Positions 17,353-25,221 of a stretch of DNA of 33,117 nucleotides are shown here, one piece after another (within the stretch, counting starts at the first letter, position 1; every line of letters starts with the position of its first letter). The notes beneath the pieces are model-generated. The model did no database searches, was not told where the DNA came from, and was given only the letters and a program-made list of their open reading frames with translations. The DNA comes from Oscillospiraceae bacterium (GTDB lineage: Bacteria > Bacillota > Clostridia > Oscillospirales > Oscillospiraceae): the NCBI GenBank assembly GCA_015067765.1, contig SVLV01000015.1:1-33117 (forward strand), given 5' to 3'. Both the position numbers and the translations under genes were made by a program.

Positions 17353-17409
17353 CATAGATAAATGAACAGGGACGGCAGAGGGGAAAACTGTCGTCCCTAT
17401 TAGTCTATG
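17353..17409 (+). other. Stable hairpin in the rpmH-rnpA mRNA
   Basis: An 11-bp stem (17368-17378 with 17388-17398, one G-U) with a nine-base loop is extended by a second helix, CATAGA (17353-17358) with TCTATG (17404-17409), across an internal loop. No T-run follows, so it is not a standard terminator. It may be a processing or attenuation site lowering rnpA relative to rpmH. Confidence 0.5.
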
Positions 17410-17442
17410 TGTCAGGAAAGAAACAAAGCCTAGAGGGAGACC

Positions 17443-17787
17443 ATGAAAGCAGCTGTTACGGTCAAAGAGAACTATGAGTTCCGGCGCATTTACCGCAAGG
17501 GAAAGACAGCGGTAGGACCGGGACTGGTGATCTATTGCCAGAAGAACCGTCAGGGTTTGAGCCGGTTGGGAATCACCGTCAGCACGAAGCTGGGAAAAGC
17601 GGTGGTGCGCAACCGGGTACGCCGTCGGATCCGGGAGATCTATCGTCTCAACAAACCGGCCATGAAACCGGGTTGGGATGTGATCCTCGTGGCAAGAATG
17701 CGTGCTGTCACTATGGAATACCGCAAGCTGAATCAGACATATCTGCGCCTTTTGGAGCAGGTGGGTCTGCTGGAGAATCCGCAATGA
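17443..17787 (+). CDS. rnpA: Ribonuclease P protein component
   Basis: RnpA is the small basic protein that, with RNase P RNA, trims the 5' leader of tRNA precursors. The 114-residue product has the family RNR motif in [18 protein letters not shown] (about 51-68), the N-terminal FRRIYRKGK segment and the WDVILVAR strand. An AGGGAG ribosome binding site precedes the ATG closely. Its stop overlaps the yidD start (ATGA), so the two are translationally coupled. Length is normal. Confidence 0.97.
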   Translation: MKAAVTVKENYEFRRIYRKGKTAVGPGLVIYCQKNRQGLSRLGITVSTKLGKAVVRNRVRRRIREIYRLNKPAMKPGWDVILVARMRAVTMEYRKLNQTYLRLLEQVGLLENPQ

Positions 17788-17996
17788 AAAAACTGTTTCT
17801 CCTTCTTATCCGCTTTTATCAGCGCAGTATCTCTCCCCTCTTTCCCCGTCGCTGCCGCTTCATCCCTACCTGCTCGGAGTATGCCCGGGAGGCGGTGGAG
17901 AAGTATGGTGCGGCAAAAGGCGGGTGGCTGGCTTTGAAACGCTTTCTGCGGTGTCACCCCTTCCATAAGGGCGGGTGGTATGACCCGGTCCCTTAG
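17784..17996 (+). CDS. yidD: Membrane protein insertion efficiency factor YidD
   Basis: The 70-residue product helps insertion of membrane proteins with YidC and is membrane-associated through an N-terminal amphipathic helix. It shows the family pattern [29 protein letters not shown] with its conserved Cys, and the C-terminal [14 protein letters not shown]. The start at 17784 overlaps the rnpA stop by four bases. yidC starts 33 bases downstream, as in most Firmicutes. Confidence 0.96.
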   Translation: MKKLFLLLIRFYQRSISPLFPRRCRFIPTCSEYAREAVEKYGAAKGGWLALKRFLRCHPFHKGGWYDPVP

Positions 17997-18029
17997 TTTT
18001 CCCAAAGAAACATAACGGAGGAATAATCC

Positions 18030-19124
18030 ATGTTTGAACAAATCGGATATTTTATTTGTATCCCCTTTGCGTGGCTGACCCGTCTGTTCTATAGCCTGAC
18101 CAGTTCCTACGGTGTGGCTCTGATCCTCTTTACTCTGGTGGTAAAGCTGGTGCTGATCCCCTTCCAGCTGAAGAGCAAGAAGAGCATGCTGCGCATGAAC
18201 CGTATGCAGGACAAGGTGAAGGAACTGCAGGAGCGCTATGCAAAGAACCCTCAGCGTCAGCAGCAGGAAATTGCTGATCTGTACGCCAGAGAGGGCATCA
18301 ACCCCATGGGCGGCTGCCTGTGGTCCCTGCTGCCCTTCCCCATTATGATCGCTCTGTACTACATCATCCGTCTGCCTCTGCGCTATCTGATGAACATCTC
18401 TACCGAGAACATCGCCAAGATCGGCGAGCTGGCCAGCACCCTGGGTTATCAGGTTGCCGGCGACCAGAGCGCAGGCTATGACCAGATTTTCCTGACCAAG
18501 TTTATCCACGAAAACTGGTCCAGCTTTGAGGGCAAGTTCGAGGGCCTGATTGATCTGGACTATAACTTCCTGGGTATGGATCTGGCTGCTACCCCCAATG
18601 CCCTGCTGGATCAGTTCCCCGGCGGCGGCTGGCCTGTCTGGGGTATTCTGATGCTGCCCATTCTGGCAACGGTGATTCAGTTCGTGATGACCTTCATCAA
18701 CATGAAGACCACCGGCGGCGCCAGCGGTCAGAACAAGACCATGTTCTACCTGATGCCCCTGATGACCCTGTGGATGGGCTACATGCTGCCCGCCGCACTG
18801 TGCGTGTACTGGATTGCCAACTCCTTCTTCATGCTGGTGCAGGAAGTGACCCTCAATAAGTTCTTCAACAAGATCCTGGATCGTGAGGAGACGGAGAAAG
18901 AGCGGGAGAAGCGGGAGAAGCGCGCCGCAAAGCTGGAGGCTTCCCGTGCCAAGATGGCCGCACAGCAGGCCACCATGGAGTCTGCCAAGAATAAGGGAGG
19001 CAAGAAGCCTCAGCCTCAGCAGAACAAGGCAAAGAAGCAGAACAGCACCAACGAGAACGGCCGTGTGGGTCAGAGACCCTATGCCCGTGGCCGTTCCTTC
19101 AGCGAAGACCATTACAACGACTAA
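18030..19124 (+). CDS. yidC: Membrane protein insertase YidC
   Basis: YidC/Oxa1-type insertases place proteins in the cytoplasmic membrane, alone or with Sec. The 364-residue protein has a first membrane helix (about 7-24), the conserved region SYGVALILFTLVVKLVLIPF, and a cytoplasmic coiled-coil hairpin (MNRMQDKVKELQERYAKNP). Further helices follow around GCLWSLLPFPIMIALYYIIR, WPVWGILMLPILATVIQF and MFYLMPLMTLWMGYMLPAALC. There is no lipoprotein cysteine at the N-terminus, unlike Bacillus SpoIIIJ. The tail (about 285-364) is highly charged, Lys/Arg/Gln-rich, and probably binds the ribosome. A GGAGG site precedes the ATG. khpB follows after 12 bases. Confidence 0.97.
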   Translation: MFEQIGYFICIPFAWLTRLFYSLTSSYGVALILFTLVVKLVLIPFQLKSKKSMLRMNRMQDKVKELQERYAKNPQRQQQEIADLYAREGINPMGGCLWSLLPFPIMIALYYIIRLPLRYLMNISTENIAKIGELASTLGYQVAGDQSAGYDQIFLTKFIHENWSSFEGKFEGLIDLDYNFLGMDLAATPNALLDQFPGGGWPVWGILMLPILATVIQFVMTFINMKTTGGASGQNKTMFYLMPLMTLWMGYMLPAALCVYWIANSFFMLVQEVTLNKFFNKILDREETEKEREKREKRAAKLEASRAKMAAQQATMESAKNKGGKKPQPQQNKAKKQNSTNENGRVGQRPYARGRSFSEDHYND

Positions 19125-19136
19125 GGAGTTTCGTCT

Positions 19137-19919
19137 ATGCGTTATATTGATGTAACCGGCAAGACTGAGGACGAAGCCATCCGCAAAGCCCTTGAGCAGC
19201 TGAATATGGATCGGGACGATGTGTCCGTGGAGATTCTGGAGCGTGCCAAGAGCGGTTTTCTGGGTCTCGGCGGCAATCCCGCCCGTGTCCGTGTCTCCTA
19301 TGCTTTCGATGAGCCCGAGGTGACTGAGACCCCCGTTCCTCAGCAGAAGCCTGTTGAGAAGAAGCAGCCGGCTGAAAAGAAGCAGGTTGAGGAAAAGCCT
19401 GTGGAGAAGAAGGTTGTGCAGCCTGCCAAGGAGCAGGACTGTGATGACGGATCCTGCCATAATGAGGATGCCCGCCGCATCTGCACCTTCCTGGAAGGTC
19501 TGTTGGAGCACATGGACAGCGCCGCTCAGGTGAAGGTCTATGAGGCAGAGAAGGGCCGTTACAAGGTCATTCTGGAGGGTGAGAAGCTGGGCGCGCTGAT
19601 CGGCCGCCGTGGTGAGACCCTGGATGCCATTCAGCAGCTGACCAATTATGCTGTCAATTCCGGCAGCGAGAAGCGGATCCGCGTTCAGGTGGATGCCGAA
19701 AACTACCGCGCCAAGCGGGAACATAGCCTGGAGAGTCTGGCCCATAAGGTGGCCGGCAAGGTGATCAAGTATCGCCGCAGTGTGACCCTGGAGCCCATGA
19801 ATGCCTACGAGCGCCATGTGATCCATGCCGCCCTGCAGGAGGAGCCCGGTGTGACCACCTACTCCATCGGTACGGAGCCCAACCGCCGCGTGGTGGTGGC
19901 TTATGAGAGAAATCGCTGA
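19137..19919 (+). CDS. jag: RNA-binding protein KhpB (Jag)
   Basis: The 260-residue protein has three parts: an N-terminal Jag domain (about 1-55, with KSGFLGLGGNPARV), a Lys/Glu/Pro/Val-rich linker with repeated PVEKK-like units (about 62-105), and a KH-II domain followed by an R3H domain. The KH loop reads IGRRGETLDAIQQL, and the R3H region holds REHSLESLAHKVAGK and EPMNAYERHVIHAAL. In other Firmicutes KhpB pairs with KhpA, binds RNA and influences cell elongation and division. The position directly after yidC is conserved. A strong terminator follows. Confidence 0.96.
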   Translation: MRYIDVTGKTEDEAIRKALEQLNMDRDDVSVEILERAKSGFLGLGGNPARVRVSYAFDEPEVTETPVPQQKPVEKKQPAEKKQVEEKPVEKKVVQPAKEQDCDDGSCHNEDARRICTFLEGLLEHMDSAAQVKVYEAEKGRYKVILEGEKLGALIGRRGETLDAIQQLTNYAVNSGSEKRIRVQVDAENYRAKREHSLESLAHKVAGKVIKYRRSVTLEPMNAYERHVIHAALQEEPGVTTYSIGTEPNRRVVVAYERNR

Positions 19920-19926
19920 TTCAGCA

Positions 19927-19961
19927 GCAGAGGACCGGATTTCCGGTCCTCTGCTTTTTTT
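19927..19961 (+). terminator. Intrinsic terminator after khpB
   Basis: A perfect 12-bp stem (19927-19938 with 19943-19954) with loop ATTT is followed by seven T. Confidence 0.95.
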
Positions 19962-20097
19962 GCCGGAATTTCCGTGCATATTGGGAAAGGTTATGGCCGA
20001 AACGGAAAAATGAAATTGCTTTTTCCCGGTCGGTATCGTATCATCAGGATAGTATAATTCCGGATTTTCCACATAACCGTGACAGGAGGACCATGTG

Positions 20098-21162
20098 ATG
20101 CCCTACCGTATTTTGGTGATCAACCCCGGCTCCACTTCCACCAAGTTTGGTGTATATGAGGATGAGCAGCCGATTTTTGATGTGACCCTGCGCCACAGTG
20201 CGGAGGAACTGAACCAGTTTGATACCATTCCCCAGCAGCGGGAGTTCCGTAAAAATCTGGTGCTGGAGGCTCTGCAGCAGCGAAACTTTGATATGAGTAC
20301 TCTGTCGGCCGTGGCCGGCCGCGGTGGCCTGGTAAAGCCGATCACCGGCGGCACCTATGCCATTTCGGATGCGCTGGTAGCAGATGGCCTTGCCGGGATC
20401 AACGGCCACCATGCCGCCAATCTGGCGGCGGCCATCTCCCGGGAGATCGCAGATCCTCTGGGAATTCCCGCCTACACGGTGGATCCCCCTGTGGTGGATG
20501 AGATGATGCCCATTGCCCGCTATGCAGGCCACCCCCTCTTTTACCGGAAAAGTAAATTCCACACCCTCAACCAGCGGGCCGTGGCCAAGCGCTATGCCCG
20601 GGAGATCGGTCGTCCTTATGAGGATCTGAATCTGATCGTCTGCCATCTGGGCGGCGGCATCTCCATCAGTCCCCATGTGAAGGGAAAGGTGCTGGATGCC
20701 GGTAACGGCATGGATGGCGACAGTCCCTTCTCCACCGACCGCTCCGGTAACCTGCCGGTGGGACAGGTCATCGACCTGTGCTTCAGCGGGAAATATACCC
20801 AGCAAGAGATCCGGAAGATGGTCTCCGGCCAGGGTGGCCTGAAGGCCTATACCGGCTCCGTGGATCTGCGCGAGCTGACAGAAAGAGCGGAGACGGACGA
20901 AAAGCTGGCAGAATTGCTGGAGGCCTTCTATTACCGCATCGCCAAGGAGATCGGCACCATGTCCGTGGTGTTCCGCGGCAAGGTGGATCAGATCCTGCTG
21001 ACCGGCGGCATTGCCTATGGACAAAAGGCCGTGGAATCCATCTCCAAGTGGGTGGACTGGATCGCACCGATCACGGTCTATCCCGGTGAGGATGAACTGC
21101 TGGCCCTGGTACAGGGCGCTCTGCGGGTGCTGCGGGGCGAGGAAACGGCACAACAATATTAA
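20098..21162 (+). CDS. buk: Butyrate kinase
   Basis: Butyrate kinase interconverts butyryl phosphate and ADP with butyrate and ATP, the energy-yielding end of one butyrate pathway. The 354-residue product is an acetokinase-family ASKHA enzyme with INPGSTSTK (8-16), VCHLGGGISIS, DRSGNLPVGQ and the late nucleotide-binding LTGGIAYG. Length and motifs match Buk rather than acetate kinase (about 400). The ATG at 20098 lies eight bases after AGGAGG; an in-frame GTG at 20095 is closer and less likely. No phosphotransbutyrylase gene is adjacent, unlike the ptb-buk operon of many clostridia. A TATAAT at 20053-20058 lacks a clear -35. Confidence 0.93.
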   Translation: MPYRILVINPGSTSTKFGVYEDEQPIFDVTLRHSAEELNQFDTIPQQREFRKNLVLEALQQRNFDMSTLSAVAGRGGLVKPITGGTYAISDALVADGLAGINGHHAANLAAAISREIADPLGIPAYTVDPPVVDEMMPIARYAGHPLFYRKSKFHTLNQRAVAKRYAREIGRPYEDLNLIVCHLGGGISISPHVKGKVLDAGNGMDGDSPFSTDRSGNLPVGQVIDLCFSGKYTQQEIRKMVSGQGGLKAYTGSVDLRELTERAETDEKLAELLEAFYYRIAKEIGTMSVVFRGKVDQILLTGGIAYGQKAVESISKWVDWIAPITVYPGEDELLALVQGALRVLRGEETAQQY

Positions 21163-21175
21163 TTCAGACCCGGTC

Positions 21176-21200
21176 AGGTGGGGCACTGCCCCGCCTGTTT
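21176..21200 (+). terminator. Weak terminator-like hairpin after buk
   Basis: AGGTGGGGC (21176-21184) pairs with GCCCCGCCT (21188-21196), with one G-U, around a three-base loop and is followed by GTTTCC only. Read-through into mntP is likely. Confidence 0.4.
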
Positions 21201-21228
21201 CCGTGTCGCATGGGATTGGGAGTAAAAA

Positions 21229-21816
21229 ATGGAACTGGGCTTTACCTTCTTTTTCAACAGCATCCTGTTGGGTGTGGGTCTGGCAATGGATGCCTTCTCG
21301 GTTTCTTTGGCCAATGGCCTCAATGAGCCCCATATGAGGCGGAGAAAAATGTGCGGTGTAGCAGGGATTTTTGCCCTGTTTCAGTTTGCCATGCCCATGA
21401 TCGGCTGGGTTTGCGTCATGACCATTGCCCAGCGCTTTGCCGCCTTTGAGCGGTGCATCCCCTGGATTGCACTGGCGCTGCTGGGCTATATCGGCGGCAA
21501 GATGCTGCTGGAGGGTCTGCAGGGCTGTCAGGCACCGGAGGAGGAGCAGCCCGCCGTAGGGCTTGCCGCCCTGTTGGTGCAGGGCGTGGCCACCTCCATC
21601 GATGCCCTGTCGGTGGGCTTCACCATCGCGGATTACAATTGGATGGAGGCATTGCTGGCCTGCCTTCTGATCGGTGCGGTGACCTTCTGCATCTGCCTGG
21701 CCGGGTTGGCTGTAGGCAGAAAAGCCGGAATCTGTCTGGCCGGCCGGGCCGGGATTTTGGGCGGCGCGATCCTGATCTTTATCGGCTTGGAGATCTTTAT
21801 CACCAGCTTTCTGTAA
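21229..21816 (+). CDS. mntP: Manganese efflux pump MntP family protein
   Basis: MntP exports excess Mn(II) across the cytoplasmic membrane. The 195-residue protein is almost wholly hydrophobic, with about six membrane helices arranged as two inverted repeats. Each repeat has the signature aspartate: GLAMDAFSVSLANG (Asp21) and GVATSIDALSVGFTIA (Asp125). A GGGAG site precedes the ATG by six bases. The 66-base gap upstream is too short for a typical yybP-ykoY manganese riboswitch, and I see none. Substrate specificity is inferred from the family. Confidence 0.92.
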   Translation: MELGFTFFFNSILLGVGLAMDAFSVSLANGLNEPHMRRRKMCGVAGIFALFQFAMPMIGWVCVMTIAQRFAAFERCIPWIALALLGYIGGKMLLEGLQGCQAPEEEQPAVGLAALLVQGVATSIDALSVGFTIADYNWMEALLACLLIGAVTFCICLAGLAVGRKAGICLAGRAGILGGAILIFIGLEIFITSFL

Positions 21817-21820
21817 AAAC

Positions 21821-21850
21821 AAGCCCCGGATCGGCCCGGGGCTTTCTTCT
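21821..21850 (+). terminator. Intrinsic terminator after mntP
   Basis: AAGCCCCGG (21821-21829) pairs perfectly with CCGGGGCTT (21836-21844) around a six-base loop and is followed by TCTTCT. Confidence 0.8.
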
Positions 21851-21915
21851 GTCCCGTTTCGGGGACAATCTGTATGGTATCCTGTAGTTAACACAGTGGA
21901 TGGGAGGAGACAGTG

Positions 21916-22752
21916 ATGTACGGAGCAATTTTGGGAGATATCATCGGCAGTCCCTATGAGTTTGATCAGGGAGATAAGAGGAAAGATTTTCCGCTCTTTT
22001 CCGGGAGAAGTCATTTTACTGATGACACGGTCATGACCATTGCCGTGGCACAGGCCTTTTTGGAGGCCGATCCGGCAGAATCGGAGGAGCAGCTGCGTCA
22101 GAGAATTGTCCGGAGCTTGACCCTTTGGGGGCAGCAGTATCCCGATGCCGGGTATGGTGTCCGGTTTTCCGGCTGGCTGATGGAGCGGGATCCCAGGCCC
22201 TACAACAGTTACGGAAACGGTTCGGCCATGCGTGTCAGCTCCGTTGGCTGGCTGTTTGACACGCTGGAGGAGGTCCTGCAGGCAGCCCGTCTGTCGGCGG
22301 AGGTGACTCACAACCACCCCGAGGGCATCAAGGGGGCGCAGGCCACCGCGGCAGTGATCTTCCTGGCCCGCACCGGCAGCAGCAAGGAGCAGATCCGCAC
22401 CTATGTGCAGCAACAGTTCGGCTACGACCTGAGCCGCACCTGCGACCAGATCCGCCCCAATTACCACCATGTGGAGAGCTGCCAGGAGACGGTGCCGGAG
22501 GCCATCACCGCCTTTTTGGAAGGTGAGGATTTTGAGGATGTAATCCGTACCGCTGTCTCTCTGGGCGGTGACTGTGATACGCTGACTGCCATCGCCGGCA
22601 GTATGGCAGAGGCCTTCTATGGGATTCCCTGGATTCTGGTTGATGCCTGCCGGAAGCAGCTGCCGGAAGATCTGCTGGAGGTTGTGGACCGGTTTGATCT
22701 GCGGGTGAGGGGCGATGTAGATCCGGATCTGGAGGACCTCCTTCTCCCGTAA
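21916..22752 (+). CDS. ADP-ribosylglycohydrolase family protein
   Basis: The 278-residue product belongs to the DraG/ARH fold, dinuclear magnesium enzymes that remove ADP-ribose from proteins or small molecules. It starts with GAILGDIIGSPYEF, has the metal motif FTDDT (34-38), the NGSAMRVSSVG segment and the second metal motif GGDCDT (217-222), so the active site looks complete. The ATG at 21916 lies eight bases after GGAGG and is preferred to the GTG at 21913. No ADP-ribosyltransferase or macrodomain gene lies nearby, so the substrate cannot be named. It lies between two terminators and is probably monocistronic. Confidence 0.9.
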   Translation: MYGAILGDIIGSPYEFDQGDKRKDFPLFSGRSHFTDDTVMTIAVAQAFLEADPAESEEQLRQRIVRSLTLWGQQYPDAGYGVRFSGWLMERDPRPYNSYGNGSAMRVSSVGWLFDTLEEVLQAARLSAEVTHNHPEGIKGAQATAAVIFLARTGSSKEQIRTYVQQQFGYDLSRTCDQIRPNYHHVESCQETVPEAITAFLEGEDFEDVIRTAVSLGGDCDTLTAIAGSMAEAFYGIPWILVDACRKQLPEDLLEVVDRFDLRVRGDVDPDLEDLLLP

Positions 22753-22757
22753 TGGAA

Positions 22758-22789
22758 AAAGGACGCTTGCAGCAGCAAGCGTCCTTTTA
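22758..22789. terminator. Bidirectional terminator between ADP-ribosylglycohydrolase gene and metG
   Basis: A perfect 13-bp stem (22758-22770 with 22775-22787) with loop AGCA is followed by T and ATT on the plus strand. A matching A-run on the other side serves the converging metG. Confidence 0.88.
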
Positions 22790-22800
22790 TTATTGGTTCA

Positions 22801-24762
22801 TCAGCAGAGCTTGGCACCGGCGGGAACACTGTCATCGATCAGCATCAGATGCAGCTTCTCCTCGCCCTTTTCCTTGTGCACGGCGGAGATCAGCATGCCG
22901 CAGGAGGGTACGCCCATCATCTTGCGGGGAGGCAGGTTCACGATGGCAATCGCGGTCTTGCCGATCAGCTGCTCCGGCTCGTAGTAGGCACGGATGCCGG
23001 AGAGAATGATGCGGTCCGTACCGGAGCCGTCATCCAAAGTGAACTTCAGCAGCTTGTCGCTCTTCTTCACCGTCTCACAGTTCTTGATCTTCACAGCGCG
23101 GAAATCGGACTTCAGGAAGGTCTCGAAATCCACAGACTCCTCCATCAGCGGCTCCACCTCAATGGCGGGCAGGGCGGCCTTCTTCTGTGCCTCCTGCAGA
23201 GCCTCCAGCTGGGCCAGAGCCTTCTCGGTGTCCACACGGGGGAACAGGTTCTCGCCCTTGGCCACGGTCACATCGGCGGGCAGGCAGCCCCACTGACCGG
23301 CAGCCTCCCAGGTACGGCAGGCCTCACAGGCGCCGATCTTCTCGAAGATCTTCTCGCAGGAATCGGGGATGAAGGGAGCCAGCAGGGTGGCGCAGATACG
23401 GATGCTCTCCAGCAGGTTATAGAGTACGGTGGCCAGACGGATCTGCTTGGTCTCATCCTTGCCCAGTGCCCAGGGGGTGGTCTCATCAATATACTTGTTG
23501 GCCCGCTCAATGAGCTTGAAGACCTCGTCCAGAGCCAGATGGGTCTGGAAGGCCTCCATCTGGGTCTCGTAGCGGCCCTGCAGAGCGCAGGCCAGATCCT
23601 TCAGCTCACTGTCCAGAGCGTCCTCTTCCCGCTGGGTGGGCAGCGTGCCGCCGAAATACTTCTCCGTCATGCTGGTGGTGCGGGACACCAGATTGCCCAG
23701 CTTGTTGGCCAGATCCGTGTTGATGGTCTGGATCAGCAGCTCGTTGGAGAAGTTGCCGTCAGAGCCGAAGGGGAAGGTGCGCATCAGGAAGAAACGCAGG
23801 GCATCCACGCCGAACATCTCGGCTAGAGCATAGGGATCCACCACGTTGCCCTTGGACTTGGACATCTTGCCGCCGTCGATCACCAGCCAGCCGTGGCCGT
23901 AGACATGCTTGGGGATGGGCTCACCCACACTCATCAGCATGGCAGGCCAGATGATGGAATGGAAGCGCACGATCTCCTTGCCCACAATGTTGATGCCGGG
24001 CCAGTACTTCTTGTAGCCGTCCCGCTGGTCATTCATGTAGCCCAGAGCGGTGGCATAGTTAAACAGAGCGTCCACCCACACATACACCACGTGGTCGGGA
24101 TCGAAGTCCACGGGGATACCCCAATCGAAGCTGGTACGGGAGACGCACAGATCCTCCAGACCGGGCTTGATGAAGTTGTTGATCATCTCGTTGACGCGGC
24201 TGCGGGGCTGCAGGAAATCCGTGTCCTCCAGCAGGTGCTGGATGCGGTCGGCATACTTGCTCAGACGGAAGAAGTAGGCCTCCTCCTCGGCGTCCACCAC
24301 GGGGCGGCCGCAGTCGGGGCAGCAGCCGTCCTTCAGCTGACTCTCGGTCCAGAAGGACTCGCAGGGGGTGCAGTACTTGCCCTTATAGGCGCCCTTATAG
24401 ATGTCGCCGTTGTCGTACATCTTGCGGAAGATCTTCTGCACGGCGGAGACATGGTAATCGTCGGTGGTGCGGATGAAGCGGTCGTTGGAAATGTTCATCA
24501 GCTTCCACAGATCCAGAATGCCGCCCTCTCCCTCAACGATGTTGTCCAGGAACTCCTTGGGGGTCTTGCCGGCCTCCTTGGCCTTGTTCTCGATCTTCTG
24601 GCCGTGCTCGTCGGTGCCGGTCAGGAACATGACATCATCGCCCTTGAGGCGGTGATAGCGGGCCAGAGAGTCGGTAGCCACGGTGCAGTAGGTGTGGCCG
24701 ATGTGCAGCTTGTCCGAGGGATAGTAGATGGGTGTGGTGATATAGAACGTATTTTTCTCCAT
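22801..24762 (-). CDS. metG: Methionine--tRNA ligase
   Basis: MetRS charges both initiator and elongator tRNA-Met. The 653-residue product has the class I motifs HIGH (20-23) and KMSKS (299-303), and a zinc knuckle with CTPC (131-134) and CPDC (148-151). It has an anticodon-binding helical domain and a C-terminal EMAPII/Arc1p-like tRNA-binding domain (about 545-653, including NLPPRKMMGVPSCGMLISA). GGAGA lies eight bases before the ATG. It is transcribed alone from a perfect promoter through a methionine T-box, so it should rise when tRNA-Met is uncharged. Confidence 0.98.
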   Translation of the reverse strand: MEKNTFYITTPIYYPSDKLHIGHTYCTVATDSLARYHRLKGDDVMFLTGTDEHGQKIENKAKEAGKTPKEFLDNIVEGEGGILDLWKLMNISNDRFIRTTDDYHVSAVQKIFRKMYDNGDIYKGAYKGKYCTPCESFWTESQLKDGCCPDCGRPVVDAEEEAYFFRLSKYADRIQHLLEDTDFLQPRSRVNEMINNFIKPGLEDLCVSRTSFDWGIPVDFDPDHVVYVWVDALFNYATALGYMNDQRDGYKKYWPGINIVGKEIVRFHSIIWPAMLMSVGEPIPKHVYGHGWLVIDGGKMSKSKGNVVDPYALAEMFGVDALRFFLMRTFPFGSDGNFSNELLIQTINTDLANKLGNLVSRTTSMTEKYFGGTLPTQREEDALDSELKDLACALQGRYETQMEAFQTHLALDEVFKLIERANKYIDETTPWALGKDETKQIRLATVLYNLLESIRICATLLAPFIPDSCEKIFEKIGACEACRTWEAAGQWGCLPADVTVAKGENLFPRVDTEKALAQLEALQEAQKKAALPAIEVEPLMEESVDFETFLKSDFRAVKIKNCETVKKSDKLLKFTLDDGSGTDRIILSGIRAYYEPEQLIGKTAIAIVNLPPRKMMGVPSCGMLISAVHKEKGEEKLHLMLIDDSVPAGAKLC

Positions 24763-24842
24763 GGGATATCTCCTTTTCCGCCGCGGCGAATGGAACCACG
24801 GCTTAAAATTGGTTTTCTGTGATAGGGTGCGCAGTTTCGGGA

Positions 24843-25122
24843 AAATAAAAAGACGCCCTCAGCAGCATTGCCAAGGGCGACGGGTCTCGTCGCGGTACCA
24901 CCTTGCTTCGCCCTCCGCTCGCACGGCGGGCCTTTTGGAGTGCGGACACTCCGGTGCTGTCACGGGCACACCCGTCCCGACCTAAGAATCCTCCTCAGCC
25001 GGGCGGCTCCGGGGCCATGTTCGCCGTTTGTGCCATGCCCGGCTCCCACCTATCCCGGACTCTCTGTGCTGGCGCGCAGCGGCTACTCTTCCCTTCAACG
25101 CCTTTTCCCCGATTCTATTCTG
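24843..25122 (-). promoter_or_regulatory. T-box riboswitch leader of metG (methionine)
   Basis: The canonical T-box AAGGTGGTACCGCG lies at 24904-24891. It is followed by a terminator stem (CGCCCT...AGGGCG, 24879-24854) and TCTTTTTATTTT. Upstream, a full stem I with the AGAGAG motif is visible. GAACATGGCC holds an AUG specifier at 25018-25016, matching tRNA-Met and the downstream gene. This roughly 280-base leader explains the long gap between metG and xth. Confidence 0.95.
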
Positions 25123-25128
25123 CTCCTA

Positions 25129-25157
25129 ATCATAACGGCCGGGCGGGATTTTGTCAA
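25129..25157 (-). promoter_or_regulatory. Consensus sigma-A promoter of metG
   Basis: TTGACA (25157-25152), a 17-base spacer and TATGAT (25134-25129) precede the T-box leader. It stands back to back with the xth promoter, the two -35 boxes being eight bases apart. Confidence 0.9.
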
Positions 25158-25165
25158 TAAATTGT

Positions 25166-25194
25166 TTGGGTTTTGCCTGCTGCTGTGGTACAAT
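25166..25194 (+). promoter_or_regulatory. Promoter of xth with extended -10
   Basis: TTGGGT (25166-25171), a 17-base spacer and TACAAT (25189-25194) with TGG directly before it form an extended -10 promoter 28 bases before the xth start. Confidence 0.65.
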
Positions 25195-25221
25195 AGGGGA
25201 AAACTGAGGAGGGATGTTGCT

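Noticed and set aside
20053-20058. TATAAT as the buk promoter
   Set aside because: No acceptable -35 at 16-18 bases and no extended -10 TG, so I did not list it as a promoter.
17733-22470. Two long minus-strand frames (779 and 808 codons) opposite yidD-yidC-khpB and buk-mntP-ADP-ribosylglycohydrolase
   Set aside because: They run across several real genes and terminators and lack ribosome binding sites and domains. They are shadows of coding bias.
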